DNA from: Anthropogastromicrobium sp963626545
Lineage (GTDB): Bacteria; Bacillota; Clostridia; Lachnospirales; Lachnospiraceae
Direction: 5' to 3'
Assembly (NCBI GenBank): GCA_963626545.1
Contig: CAVFYJ010000150.1
Location: forward strand, 1-5,491
Length of the DNA: 5,491 bases
Under the pieces are notes generated by a model. The model saw nothing but the letters and a program-made list of their open reading frames with translations, did not search any database and was not told where the DNA came from. Shown here piece by piece: positions 1-5,410 of this stretch. Every line of letters starts with the position of its first letter. Within the stretch, counting starts at the first letter, position 1. A program made the translations under genes and the position numbers.

Positions 1-82
1 ATGTGGGACATTTTCCCTTGTGGTATATTAGGACATTATCATAAATGGATCATAAGAATTGCCTCTCTATTTTGAGCTTTGC

Positions 83-111
83 TTGACTTTAGATGTGTAA
101 AAGTGTACAAT
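83..111 (+). promoter_or_regulatory. Sigma-A-type promoter for the transporter operon
   Basis: The -35 box TTGACT (83-88) and the -10 box TACAAT (106-111) are separated by 17 bp, which is the optimal spacing; each box differs from consensus at one position. Transcription would start near 118, leaving a leader of about 115 nt before the GTG start at 233. The -10 hexamer TACAAT is also the half-site word of the palindromes just downstream, so a protein binding that word could cover the promoter. The 82 bases upstream show no convincing gene or terminator. Confidence 0.75.
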
Positions 112-123
112 AACAGTAGAAAA

Positions 124-140
124 TTACAATCGTATTGTAT
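124..140. repeat. Palindrome TACAAT-N3-ATTGTA, copy 1 (candidate operator)
   Basis: A perfect 6-3-6 inverted repeat lies at 125-139, TACAAT CGT ATTGTA. It sits just after the predicted transcription start, where a bound dimeric repressor would block clearance. With one flanking base on each side, it is the reverse complement of copy 2 (175-191) at every position except the 3-bp centre. I do not recognise the regulator family; the site is not a standard Fur, PerR, Rex or NrdR box as I know them. It could instead act as part of an RNA hairpin. Confidence 0.55.
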
Positions 141-174
141 CAGATTGCGATTTGATTGGCTGTAAATTGTCAAG

Positions 175-191
175 ATACAATGTCATTGTAA
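175..191. repeat. Palindrome TACAAT-N3-ATTGTA, copy 2 (candidate operator)
   Basis: A second perfect 6-3-6 inverted repeat lies at 176-190, TACAAT GTC ATTGTA. Its centre is 51 bp from that of copy 1, close to five helical turns, so two bound dimers would lie on the same face of the DNA. It also overlaps a direct repeat of the form TTGT-N3-GATACAA (167-180 and 186-199, 19 bp apart, 12 of 14 bases identical). A single TACAAT half-site recurs at 213-218 beside the ribosome binding site. Confidence 0.55.
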
Positions 192-220
192 TGATACAAG
201 CAGGGGGATAAATACAATTT

Positions 221-235
221 GGAGGTAGCTGTGTG
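221..235 (+). promoter_or_regulatory. Ribosome binding site fixing a GTG start
   Basis: GGAGG at 221-225 lies 7 nt before the GTG at 233-235. The overlapping GTG at 231 is out of frame, and the next in-frame ATG is inside the first membrane segment (residue 25), so 233 is the start supported by the sequence. Confidence 0.8.
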
Positions 236-1573
236 TTAAGAAAAAAGGAAAACGAAAGATATTTTAAAATCGCAGTCACGGGAGTAGTCATCCTGCTGAT
301 CGGGATGGTCTGCTTCTTTTTATTTTATCGTATCCGTGGATTTGGAGCATTTTTTCAGGATTTGGTTGGAATTCTGGAGCCGTTTATCTATGGTTTTGTG
401 ATTGCGTATGTGCTTCGTCCGACCTGTCGTTGGTGGGAACGGCATTTACGTCAGCTGCTTGAGCGGGCGCATATCAAACATGCACAGGGCATTGCAGCAG
501 CACTTGCAATTACGTTCTGTGAAATTTTGGCATTAACAATTGTAATTGCGCTTTTTATGTTGGTTATCCCACAGCTGGTAACGAGCATAATGTCGTTGAT
601 CAGTGTACTGCCGGATCAGTTGGATAATGCAAATACATGGCTTCATGATATGTTGGAAAAATATCCGACGATGCAGCAGAGTTGGGATGGTTTATATGCA
701 GAGTTATCGACTCGTTTGAGAGAATGGTTAAAGACAGATCTGACACCAATGCTTCAGACGATCTTCAATGGTCTTAGTATTCAAGTAGTCAATATTGTTG
801 GATTTTTAAAGAATGCATTCTTGGGATTGATCGTTTCGATCTATCTTCTTGCCGGACGCAGACGTTTCTTGGCACAGGGCAGACTGGTTCTTTTCAGTGT
901 CCTGAAAGAAAAGTGGGCGAAGCTGGTTGAGGATGAAATCATTTATGCAGATAAGATGTTTAGTGGCTTTTTAATGGGAAAGCTGCTTGATTCTCTGATC
1001 ATTGGAGTTATCTGCTTTGTTTGTACCTATCTGATGGGCATCAAGTCAGCACTGCTTGTCAGTGTTGTAGTGGGTGTGACCAACATCATTCCCTTCTTTG
1101 GTCCGTACATTGGCGCGATTCCATCTACGCTGTGGCTGTTTCTTGAAAATCCACTGCACGCAGTTTATTTCTTGATTTTTATCATTATTTTGCAGCAGAT
1201 CGATGGAAATATCATTGGTCCGAAGATTCTAGGAAACTCCACCGGTTTATCATCGTTTTGGGTTCTGTTTTCCATCCTGTTTTTTGGCGGACTTTGGGGC
1301 TTTGTCGGCATGATTATCGGTGTACCGTTCTTTGCGGTAGTCTATGACATTATTACGAGACTTGTTATGAGAGGACTGCATCGTAACCAGAGGACAGATA
1401 TGCTGGAAGCGTATGACGATGAATATGTGAAGAAAACAAAAAAGACGCCCCGGCAGGAAAAGCTTTGGGCAGAGGAAGAAGCAATAGAAGAGCAGGAAAC
1501 GAGTAAGAATCAAGAGGAGCAAGATAACGCTGACGATAGTGACGATCATAATAGCGGAGAGGAGCAGAAATGA
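233..1573 (+). CDS. AI-2E family transporter (PerM/TqsA-like membrane protein)
   Basis: The 446-residue polytopic membrane protein belongs to the AI-2E transporter family (Pfam PF01594). Family members include an E. coli autoinducer-2 exporter and Na+/H+ antiporters; most have no proven substrate, so none is assigned here. Hydrophobic segments lie near residues 12-33, 45-62, 87-113 and 185-206, then a dense hydrophobic block from about 250 to 375. The amphipathic stretch at 114-180 between the third and fourth segments is typical of the family. Diagnostic motifs are LEPFIYGFVIAYVLRP (48-63), NIIPFFGPYIGAIP (284-297) and IDGNIIGPKILG (323-334). The last ~65 residues are a hydrophilic tail, basic at first and then strongly acidic (15 of the final 36 residues are D or E), probably cytoplasmic and disordered. 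The start is GTG with a good ribosome binding site. It is first in a probable four-gene run. The family call is sure; the substrate is unknown. Confidence 0.92.
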   Translation: MLRKKENERYFKIAVTGVVILLIGMVCFFLFYRIRGFGAFFQDLVGILEPFIYGFVIAYVLRPTCRWWERHLRQLLERAHIKHAQGIAAALAITFCEILALTIVIALFMLVIPQLVTSIMSLISVLPDQLDNANTWLHDMLEKYPTMQQSWDGLYAELSTRLREWLKTDLTPMLQTIFNGLSIQVVNIVGFLKNAFLGLIVSIYLLAGRRRFLAQGRLVLFSVLKEKWAKLVEDEIIYADKMFSGFLMGKLLDSLIIGVICFVCTYLMGIKSALLVSVVVGVTNIIPFFGPYIGAIPSTLWLFLENPLHAVYFLIFIIILQQIDGNIIGPKILGNSTGLSSFWVLFSILFFGGLWGFVGMIIGVPFFAVVYDIITRLVMRGLHRNQRTDMLEAYDDEYVKKTKKTPRQEKLWAEEEAIEEQETSKNQEEQDNADDSDDHNSGEEQK

Positions 1574-1668
1574 CAACGATATTCGAATGCAGCGGACAAA
1601 ATCGTTAGAAAAGAAAATGAGTTGTTTGCTTATGGTCAGACGTCATAGATTGAAGGGAGGAAGACGAC

Positions 1669-3225
1669 ATGGTTGAAATAGAAGAGATAAGAGAAAAAAT
1701 CGGATCCGGTGCATGGAGTGCACAGGATGCTGCAAACTGTATACAGGAGCTGGAGCTAGAGTACAGGCAGAGCCTGGAAAAGGGCGAATGGCGAGAGGAT
1801 TACAGCAGAGCAGTATATGCCACCAGCTATGGCGTCTTTGCCTACAGTTATCGAGAGCATGTATTCTCACTGATTGAGATGTGTCGGAAGTTGTTAGGAA
1901 TCTGCACAAACTCAGCAGATCAGTCGCGATATTATCTGGCGTTGATGCGTTTGTATTTTGTGACGGGCTTTCAGCCCAAAATTGTGGAGTATGGATTAAA
2001 ATATGCAGAGTCCGGTTATACAGATAGAAGCGATTTAAAATCGGTCTATAACAGTATTGTGGTGGCATTTACAGAGAGTAATCTGTTCGAGGAGGCGCTG
2101 TGTTATCTGGAGAAGATGATCGAGGTAACAAGAAGTGATCCGGCGAAACCAGATGCGTCATTTTGGGAAGGCGATACGGTTAATGAACTGGTCTATCTGG
2201 ACAGTTTGGTTTATATCAATATTGGACTTGGAAAATTTGAGGATGCAGCTCAAGCAGCGAAGGGACTTGAAGAATTGGTTAATACGCAGGTCCCGGATGA
2301 ACAGAAGGAGTTCTTTGGCATTCAGAAGGAATTTACTCTGTTGTATTTGCGTATGCATATGGATCCAGAGGCAGAGGAAATCACGGATGGATTTGTCAAT
2401 TATGTAAAGCAGCTGCAGGAAGGTGACGTTGCACAGAGTGGAATTTCATTTTGTATCAGCTATTTTGCAGAGTTTCTTGAGGTGTTACTTCATAAAAATC
2501 GCTGTCGAGAAGTCATTGAGACTGGAAAATTCTTGTCAACATCAGGCTTATTCACGGGAAATGTCAGTATGATTTATAAGCTGATGCTTCAGGCAGCGGT
2601 GAAATCAGAAGAACCAGATCTGCAAAGGGAGCATGCAGCGTTGGAGAAGCGCTATATTGAAGCACTTGAGCAGGAGCAGGAAAGCTACAAAAACATGGTG
2701 CATGCGCTGACCCAGGAAGAACTCAGACTGGTACGACTTAGAAAGGCGATGGGAAGAGATACGTTGACCGGCTGTTGCAATAGAGGTACATTTGAGCGTG
2801 AGGGAAGTCGGTATCTGAGCGATCACCCAGAGGGATCGTTGATTTTTATTGATCTGGATCATTTGAAGGAGGTCAATGATAAATACGGACATAACAGCGG
2901 CGATCAGTATCTGCGACAGTTTGCACGGATGATTGAAGGAGTACTCGGAGAAAATGAAATTTTGTATCGCTATGCAGGTGATGAGTTTATCGTCTTGTCG
3001 AACCGCAGTAAGATCAAAGCAGAAGTTCTGATGGATGAACTGTTAAAGAAAAATCCAGTAGTCTTTATGTTGGGAGATCATGTGCGCCGCATTAGCTTTT
3101 CGTATGGCGCAGTGGAATTTGGCGAGATGCCAGGCGATATTTATGCGATGATTCGTGAGGCGGATCACAGAATGTATCTGTGCAAGAAGGAAAATCATAT
3201 TCGATTGTTAAAGGAGGGCTTGTAA
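1669..3225 (+). CDS. GGDEF-domain protein, probable diguanylate cyclase with helical-repeat sensor
   Basis: This 518-residue soluble protein probably makes cyclic di-GMP from two GTP. Residues 1 to about 310 are all-helical and look like degenerate tetratricopeptide-type repeats (for example near 138-152 and 180-204), suggesting a protein- or peptide-binding sensor. A charged coiled-coil-like linker (about 313-360) leads into the GGDEF domain (about 361-513). Catalytic features are visible: DTLTG-x2-NR (364-372), FIDLDHLKEVND (393-404, first metal-binding Asp 395), YGHNSGD (406-412) and the signature AGDEF (436-440), a variant found in active enzymes. The usual RxxD inhibitory site five residues before the signature reads GENE (427-430), so product feedback at that site is unlikely. 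There is no signal peptide or membrane segment and no EAL domain. The ATG at 1669 has GGGAGG at 1655-1660, 8 nt upstream. The stop codon overlaps the nrdG start (TAATG). Activity is inferred from motifs. Confidence 0.9.
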   Translation: MVEIEEIREKIGSGAWSAQDAANCIQELELEYRQSLEKGEWREDYSRAVYATSYGVFAYSYREHVFSLIEMCRKLLGICTNSADQSRYYLALMRLYFVTGFQPKIVEYGLKYAESGYTDRSDLKSVYNSIVVAFTESNLFEEALCYLEKMIEVTRSDPAKPDASFWEGDTVNELVYLDSLVYINIGLGKFEDAAQAAKGLEELVNTQVPDEQKEFFGIQKEFTLLYLRMHMDPEAEEITDGFVNYVKQLQEGDVAQSGISFCISYFAEFLEVLLHKNRCREVIETGKFLSTSGLFTGNVSMIYKLMLQAAVKSEEPDLQREHAALEKRYIEALEQEQESYKNMVHALTQEELRLVRLRKAMGRDTLTGCCNRGTFEREGSRYLSDHPEGSLIFIDLDHLKEVNDKYGHNSGDQYLRQFARMIEGVLGENEILYRYAGDEFIVLSNRSKIKAEVLMDELLKKNPVVFMLGDHVRRISFSYGAVEFGEMPGDIYAMIREADHRMYLCKKENHIRLLKEGL

Positions 3226-3746
3226 TGAATTATGCGGAAATAAAGGAGTATGACATTGCGAATGGCTCTGGTGTGCGGATCACACTTTTTGTCAGCGGAT
3301 GCAGGCATCACTGTCGAAATTGTTTTAACGAGATTGCATGGGATTTCAATTATGGAAATGTGTTTGACGAGGCGGTGGAAGATTTTATCGTGGAAAAGTT
3401 AAACAACAATTTTATCCGCGGACTGACGCTTCTAGGCGGAGAACCGCTTGATCCGCAAAATCAGGCGGGGGTATTGAACTTGCTTCGCAAGGTGCGAAAG
3501 AATTGTCCAGAAAAGGATATCTGGTGCTATACCGGCTATGTCTGGGAAAAGGATGTCTGCGGCTGGATGAGTGAGCAGTGCCCGGAAACAAAGGAAATCT
3601 TGTCGCTTATTGATGTGTGTGTGGATGGACCATTTATTGAGGCACGCAAGAATATTTCGCTTCAGTTTCGCGGTTCGGAGAACCAGCGCCTGATTGATGT
3701 CCCGAAAACCTTAGAGACAGGAGAGGTTGTCTTGTGGAAGGGTTAA
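3225..3746 (+). CDS. nrdG: Anaerobic ribonucleoside-triphosphate reductase activating protein
   Basis: This 173-residue radical SAM enzyme uses a [4Fe-4S] cluster and S-adenosylmethionine to place the glycyl radical on the class III ribonucleotide reductase NrdD, allowing dNTP synthesis without oxygen. The cluster motif CX3CX2C is at C26, C30 and C33 (SGCRHHCRNCFN). GGEPLDPQN (71-79) is the radical SAM GGE motif that contacts SAM. The C-terminal family signature includes DVCVDGPF (130-137) and FRGSENQRLIDVPKTL (148-163). Length fits NrdG, which is shorter than most radical SAM proteins. I chose the ATG at 3225 because AAGGAGG (3211-3217) lies 7 nt upstream and the residues after it match the usual NrdG N-terminus; an in-frame ATG at 3180 lies inside the upstream gene. 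The A of the start is shared with the upstream stop, so translation is probably coupled. The partner gene nrdD is absent from this window, although the two are usually adjacent. Confidence 0.94.
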   Translation: MNYAEIKEYDIANGSGVRITLFVSGCRHHCRNCFNEIAWDFNYGNVFDEAVEDFIVEKLNNNFIRGLTLLGGEPLDPQNQAGVLNLLRKVRKNCPEKDIWCYTGYVWEKDVCGWMSEQCPETKEILSLIDVCVDGPFIEARKNISLQFRGSENQRLIDVPKTLETGEVVLWKG

Positions 3747-3748
3747 AA

Positions 3749-4177
3749 ATGGAATACGTATACGTAGCTGCGGTATTGGTCGCGTTTGTGGCTGTTATGG
3801 TGATTGGATTTTTTCTGCGAAAGAAGATTCACCGATATCAGCCAGCACAGGATGGATTGGAATTTGAGGTTTTGTGTACGCAGATTTTGACCGCAAAGGG
3901 ATACGAGAATGTGGAACTGACGCCGACAACAGGGGATTATGGAGTTGATATCTTCGCCGAGAAGGATGGCGTGCGCTGGGCATTTCAATGCAAATATTAT
4001 AGCAATCCGGTTGGTGTGCGTGCCGTTCAGGAGATTTACAGTGGGCGGGATTTCTACCATTGTATGGTTGGTGTTGTCATGACCAATAGTAGATTTACGA
4101 AGAATGCGGTGACGCTTGCCAATGAGTTGAATATTTTGCTTTGGGATGGGACGATGTTGGATAAGCTGCTTTTATAA
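3749..4177 (+). CDS. Membrane-anchored Mrr-type restriction endonuclease-like protein
   Basis: This small protein (142 residues from ATG 3749) has one N-terminal membrane segment (about residues 5-23), followed by a basic stop-transfer RKKIHR (24-29) and a compact Mrr_cat-type PD-(D/E)xK nuclease domain (about 35-142, Pfam PF04471). The catalytic pattern is visible: E38/E40 in the first helix, GDYGVD with D67, then QCK with Q80 and K82, followed by the conserved VMTNSRFTKNA (110-120) and a C-terminal LWDGTMLDKLL. The helical stop-transfer predicts a cytoplasmic nuclease domain on the inner membrane face. Such proteins cut DNA, often modified DNA, but the target here is unknown. No methyltransferase or specificity gene is nearby. 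It follows nrdG by 2 nt, with AAGGG (3738-3742) 6 nt upstream of the ATG. An alternative GTG at 3734, preceded by AGGAGAGG (3719-3726), would add five residues (MEGLK) and overlap nrdG by 13 nt. Fold call is confident; function is not. Confidence 0.85.
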   Translation: MEYVYVAAVLVAFVAVMVIGFFLRKKIHRYQPAQDGLEFEVLCTQILTAKGYENVELTPTTGDYGVDIFAEKDGVRWAFQCKYYSNPVGVRAVQEIYSGRDFYHCMVGVVMTNSRFTKNAVTLANELNILLWDGTMLDKLLL

Positions 4178-4190
4178 ATTTTATAAATGG

Positions 4191-4228
4191 GTACCCGGAA
4201 GGTTGTGTCTTCCGGGACTTTTTGTTTG
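4191..4228 (+). terminator. Intrinsic terminator after the nuclease gene
   Basis: A perfect 8-bp GC-rich stem, CCCGGAAG (4194-4201) with CTTCCGGG (4209-4216), closes a 7-nt loop and is followed by TTTTTGTTTG (4219-4228). It lies 16 nt after the nuclease stop and ends the + strand operon. On the - strand the same hairpin lies about 25 nt past the stop of the convergent phosphatase gene, but the bases after it there (TACCCATTTATAAAA) lack a clean U-run, so it would be weaker in that direction. Confidence 0.92.
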
Positions 4229-4241
4229 TCTTATAACTGCC

Positions 4242-5033
4242 TTATGGAATAAGATTGTAGTGAACCAATGCATTCTCAATGCCATCATCGAGAATATCCG
4301 TAGTGACATATTCAACGTGAGAGCGTAGTGATGGTGTTCCATTACCCATTAAAATACTGTGCTGCACGTAATCCAACATAGGTAGGTCATTCATGGAATC
4401 GCCAATTACATAGCAATCATCGAGAGATAGTCCAAAACGATCGGCAAGAAATTGAATACCGGTAGCTTTGCTGTAAGGGTGCATACAAAATTCCCCGAAT
4501 CCACCGCCACGATTAATATAGGTAAACCATGGAGATACGGCCTTTACAAAGGCATCGGTATCACTCTCCGGTGTCTCCCATGTAACAAATTTGTTAAAGC
4601 ACTTGTTTTTTACATCTATATTTTCTCTGTGGTGTGGAAAACGGTCATAAAGAGACTGTCTGGAAGCATTCATTGGCATAGATAAATCAAAATAGAAGTT
4701 ATCAGGTCCCTCAAGCATTAGCTCCATATGGTATTGACGTGCAGCAGTGACAACAGCGTCGTGAGCTTCCTCAGGAACAGTAGCAGCAAGCAGATGTTCA
4801 CCGCGGTATAAGATATGCGCACCGCAGGCACATACATAGCCGTCAAAGCCAATTCGTAGAATATATGGCTGCTCAATCACATTAAATAAGGTACGACCAG
4901 AGTTAATAAAAGCAAGGTGGCCACGGCGACGTAATTCCTGAATGGCATAGACAGTGCTTTCTGGGAGCGTTTGGTTGCCATCTTCTGTGATCAGAGTGCC
5001 GTCAATATCAAAGAAAACTATTTTTTGCTTCAT
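4242..5033 (-). CDS. Cof-type HAD-superfamily IIB phosphatase
   Basis: This 263-residue cytosolic hydrolase of the haloacid dehalogenase superfamily removes phosphate from small metabolites, typically sugar phosphates or cofactor precursors; members are promiscuous and the substrate cannot be read from sequence. All four HAD motifs are present: FFDIDGTL (7-14, nucleophile D9 and acid/base D11), INSGR (43-47, Ser 45), Lys 189 in SKATG, and VIGDSMNDLPML (209-220, metal-binding D212 and D216). The C2-type cap occupies about residues 84-185. Length is typical for the Cof family. I start it at the ATG at 5033 because an AAAGGA (5045-5050) lies 11 nt upstream and the DIDGT motif then sits at the usual residue 9. 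An in-frame ATG at 5066 would add 11 residues but has no ribosome binding site. The gene is monocistronic here, convergent with the nrdG run and divergent from the downstream rRNA-type promoters. Confidence 0.93.
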   Translation of the reverse strand: MKQKIVFFDIDGTLITEDGNQTLPESTVYAIQELRRRGHLAFINSGRTLFNVIEQPYILRIGFDGYVCACGAHILYRGEHLLAATVPEEAHDAVVTAARQYHMELMLEGPDNFYFDLSMPMNASRQSLYDRFPHHRENIDVKNKCFNKFVTWETPESDTDAFVKAVSPWFTYINRGGGFGEFCMHPYSKATGIQFLADRFGLSLDDCYVIGDSMNDLPMLDYVQHSILMGNGTPSLRSHVEYVTTDILDDGIENALVHYNLIP

Positions 5034-5142
5034 GTAAATCAATATCCTTTCATTGTAAAAATACATTATGGTTGTGTTTTATCTAATTATGGAGAGTGTC
5101 ATGTCTATGGGAACTATTTTTTACATGGACACTTCATGGAAA

Positions 5143-5171
5143 ATTATATGCGCTTTTTGAAGAAAAAACAA
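5143..5171 (-). promoter_or_regulatory. Candidate promoter for the HAD phosphatase gene
   Basis: Read on the - strand, TTGTTT (5171-5166) and a perfect TATAAT (5148-5143) are separated by 17 bp. The -10 box is consensus but the -35 box matches at only three of six positions. It would give a leader of roughly 100 nt before the ATG at 5033. Because the region is very A/T-rich, a chance match is possible. Confidence 0.5.
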
Positions 5172-5195
5172 GAAGAAAAACCTACCGGGTCACAA

Positions 5196-5261
5196 CAAAA
5201 AAGAAAATGAAAATTTTTGAAAAAAATGGTTGACATTTGGAAGGAGTAGTGGTATTATAAT
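5196..5261 (+). promoter_or_regulatory. rRNA-type promoter P1 with A-rich UP-like element
   Basis: A perfect -35 box TTGACA (5230-5235) is followed after 17 bp by TATTAT (5253-5258), which overlaps a perfect TATAAT (5256-5261) at 20-bp spacing; the 17-bp version is the more likely functional -10. The 30 bases upstream (5197-5227) are nearly all A and T with phased A-runs, like an UP element that binds the RNA polymerase alpha subunit. Transcription would begin near 5265, next to the palindrome CAACGTTG (5262-5269). Confidence 0.75.
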
Positions 5262-5304
5262 CAACGTTGCAGCGAACAACAGCAACACAACAATGACAAC
5301 TTAA

Positions 5305-5325
5305 AAACAATTTGAAGAATTGTTT
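5305..5325 (+). repeat. Inverted repeat between the tandem promoters
   Basis: AAACAATT (5305-5312) and AATTGTTT (5318-5325) are perfect inverted arms around the loop TGAAG. A transcript from P1 could form this A/U-rich 8-bp hairpin. It lacks a following U-run, so it is not an intrinsic terminator. Confidence 0.4.
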
Positions 5326-5350
5326 GAATAAGAAAGACAACTCTTCGAAA

Positions 5351-5404
5351 TGAAAATAAAAAGTTGAAAAAGTTGTTGACAAATGCTTGAAACTGTGATA
5401 AGAT
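5351..5404 (+). promoter_or_regulatory. rRNA-type promoter P2
   Basis: A perfect -35 box TTGACA (5376-5381) and the -10 box TAAGAT (5399-5404) are separated by 17 bp. A TG at 5396-5397, one base before the -10, makes it an extended -10 promoter. The upstream bases 5351-5375 are again A-rich. The start point would be near 5411. The -35 box lies 146 bp after that of P1, matching the tandem arrangement common for rRNA operons. Confidence 0.78.
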
Positions 5405-5410
5405 GATGAA

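Larger units (their letters stand above)
123..192 (+). promoter_or_regulatory. Potential long hairpin in the transporter 5' leader
   Basis: In the transcript, ATTACAAT (123-130) can pair with ATTGTAAT (185-192), and ATTGTATC (134-141) with GATACAAT (174-181). This gives a 16-bp A/U-rich stem interrupted by one 3x3 internal loop, closed by a 32-nt loop. The stem is a consequence of the two palindromes being near reverse complements, so DNA operator and RNA structure cannot be separated by eye. No U-run follows, so it is not an intrinsic terminator, and it matches no riboswitch I recognise. Confidence 0.35.

Noticed and set aside
1..75. A 24-codon frame beginning at base 1 (ATG) and ending with TGA at 73-75, possibly the tail of an upstream gene
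   Set aside because: It is cut by the window edge or too short to judge, has no recognisable motif, and no terminator or ribosome binding site can be seen.
120..220. NrdR, Fur/PerR, Rex or CopY operator, or a CRISPR-like array, for the repeats near the transporter promoter
   Set aside because: The 6-3-6 TACAAT palindromes do not fit those consensus sites as I know them, and there are too few repeats without regular spacers for CRISPR.
233..1573. Naming the transporter an autoinducer-2 exporter involved in quorum sensing
   Set aside because: The family name comes from one studied member; there is no luxS or other AI-2 gene here and substrates in the family vary.
1574..1668. An internal promoter or terminator between the transporter and GGDEF genes
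   Set aside because: TTGTTT (1622) with ATAGAT (1645) is a weak match whose start point would fall on the ribosome binding site. The inverted repeat AACGAT/ATCGTT (1575-1580, 1601-1606) is short with a 20-nt loop and no U-run.
3180..3224. A longer nrdG starting at the ATG at 3180
   Set aside because: It would overlap the GGDEF gene by 46 bases, adds residues not typical of NrdG, and ignores the strong AAGGAGG placed for 3225.
3743..4060. Long minus-strand reading frames opposite the nuclease, GGDEF and transporter genes
   Set aside because: They are shadows of real genes, with no ribosome binding site and no family-like sequence.
3749..4177. A complete restriction-modification system
   Set aside because: Only a nuclease-like domain is present; no methyltransferase or specificity gene occurs in the window.
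4146..4328. A 60-codon + strand frame across the terminator
   Set aside because: It starts inside the nuclease gene, runs through the terminator hairpin and then lies antisense to the phosphatase.
4971..5210. A 79-codon + strand frame ending in a lysine-rich stretch
   Set aside because: Its first half is antisense to the phosphatase N-terminus, no ribosome binding site precedes its starts, and the lysine-rich end simply translates the A-rich tract upstream of P1.
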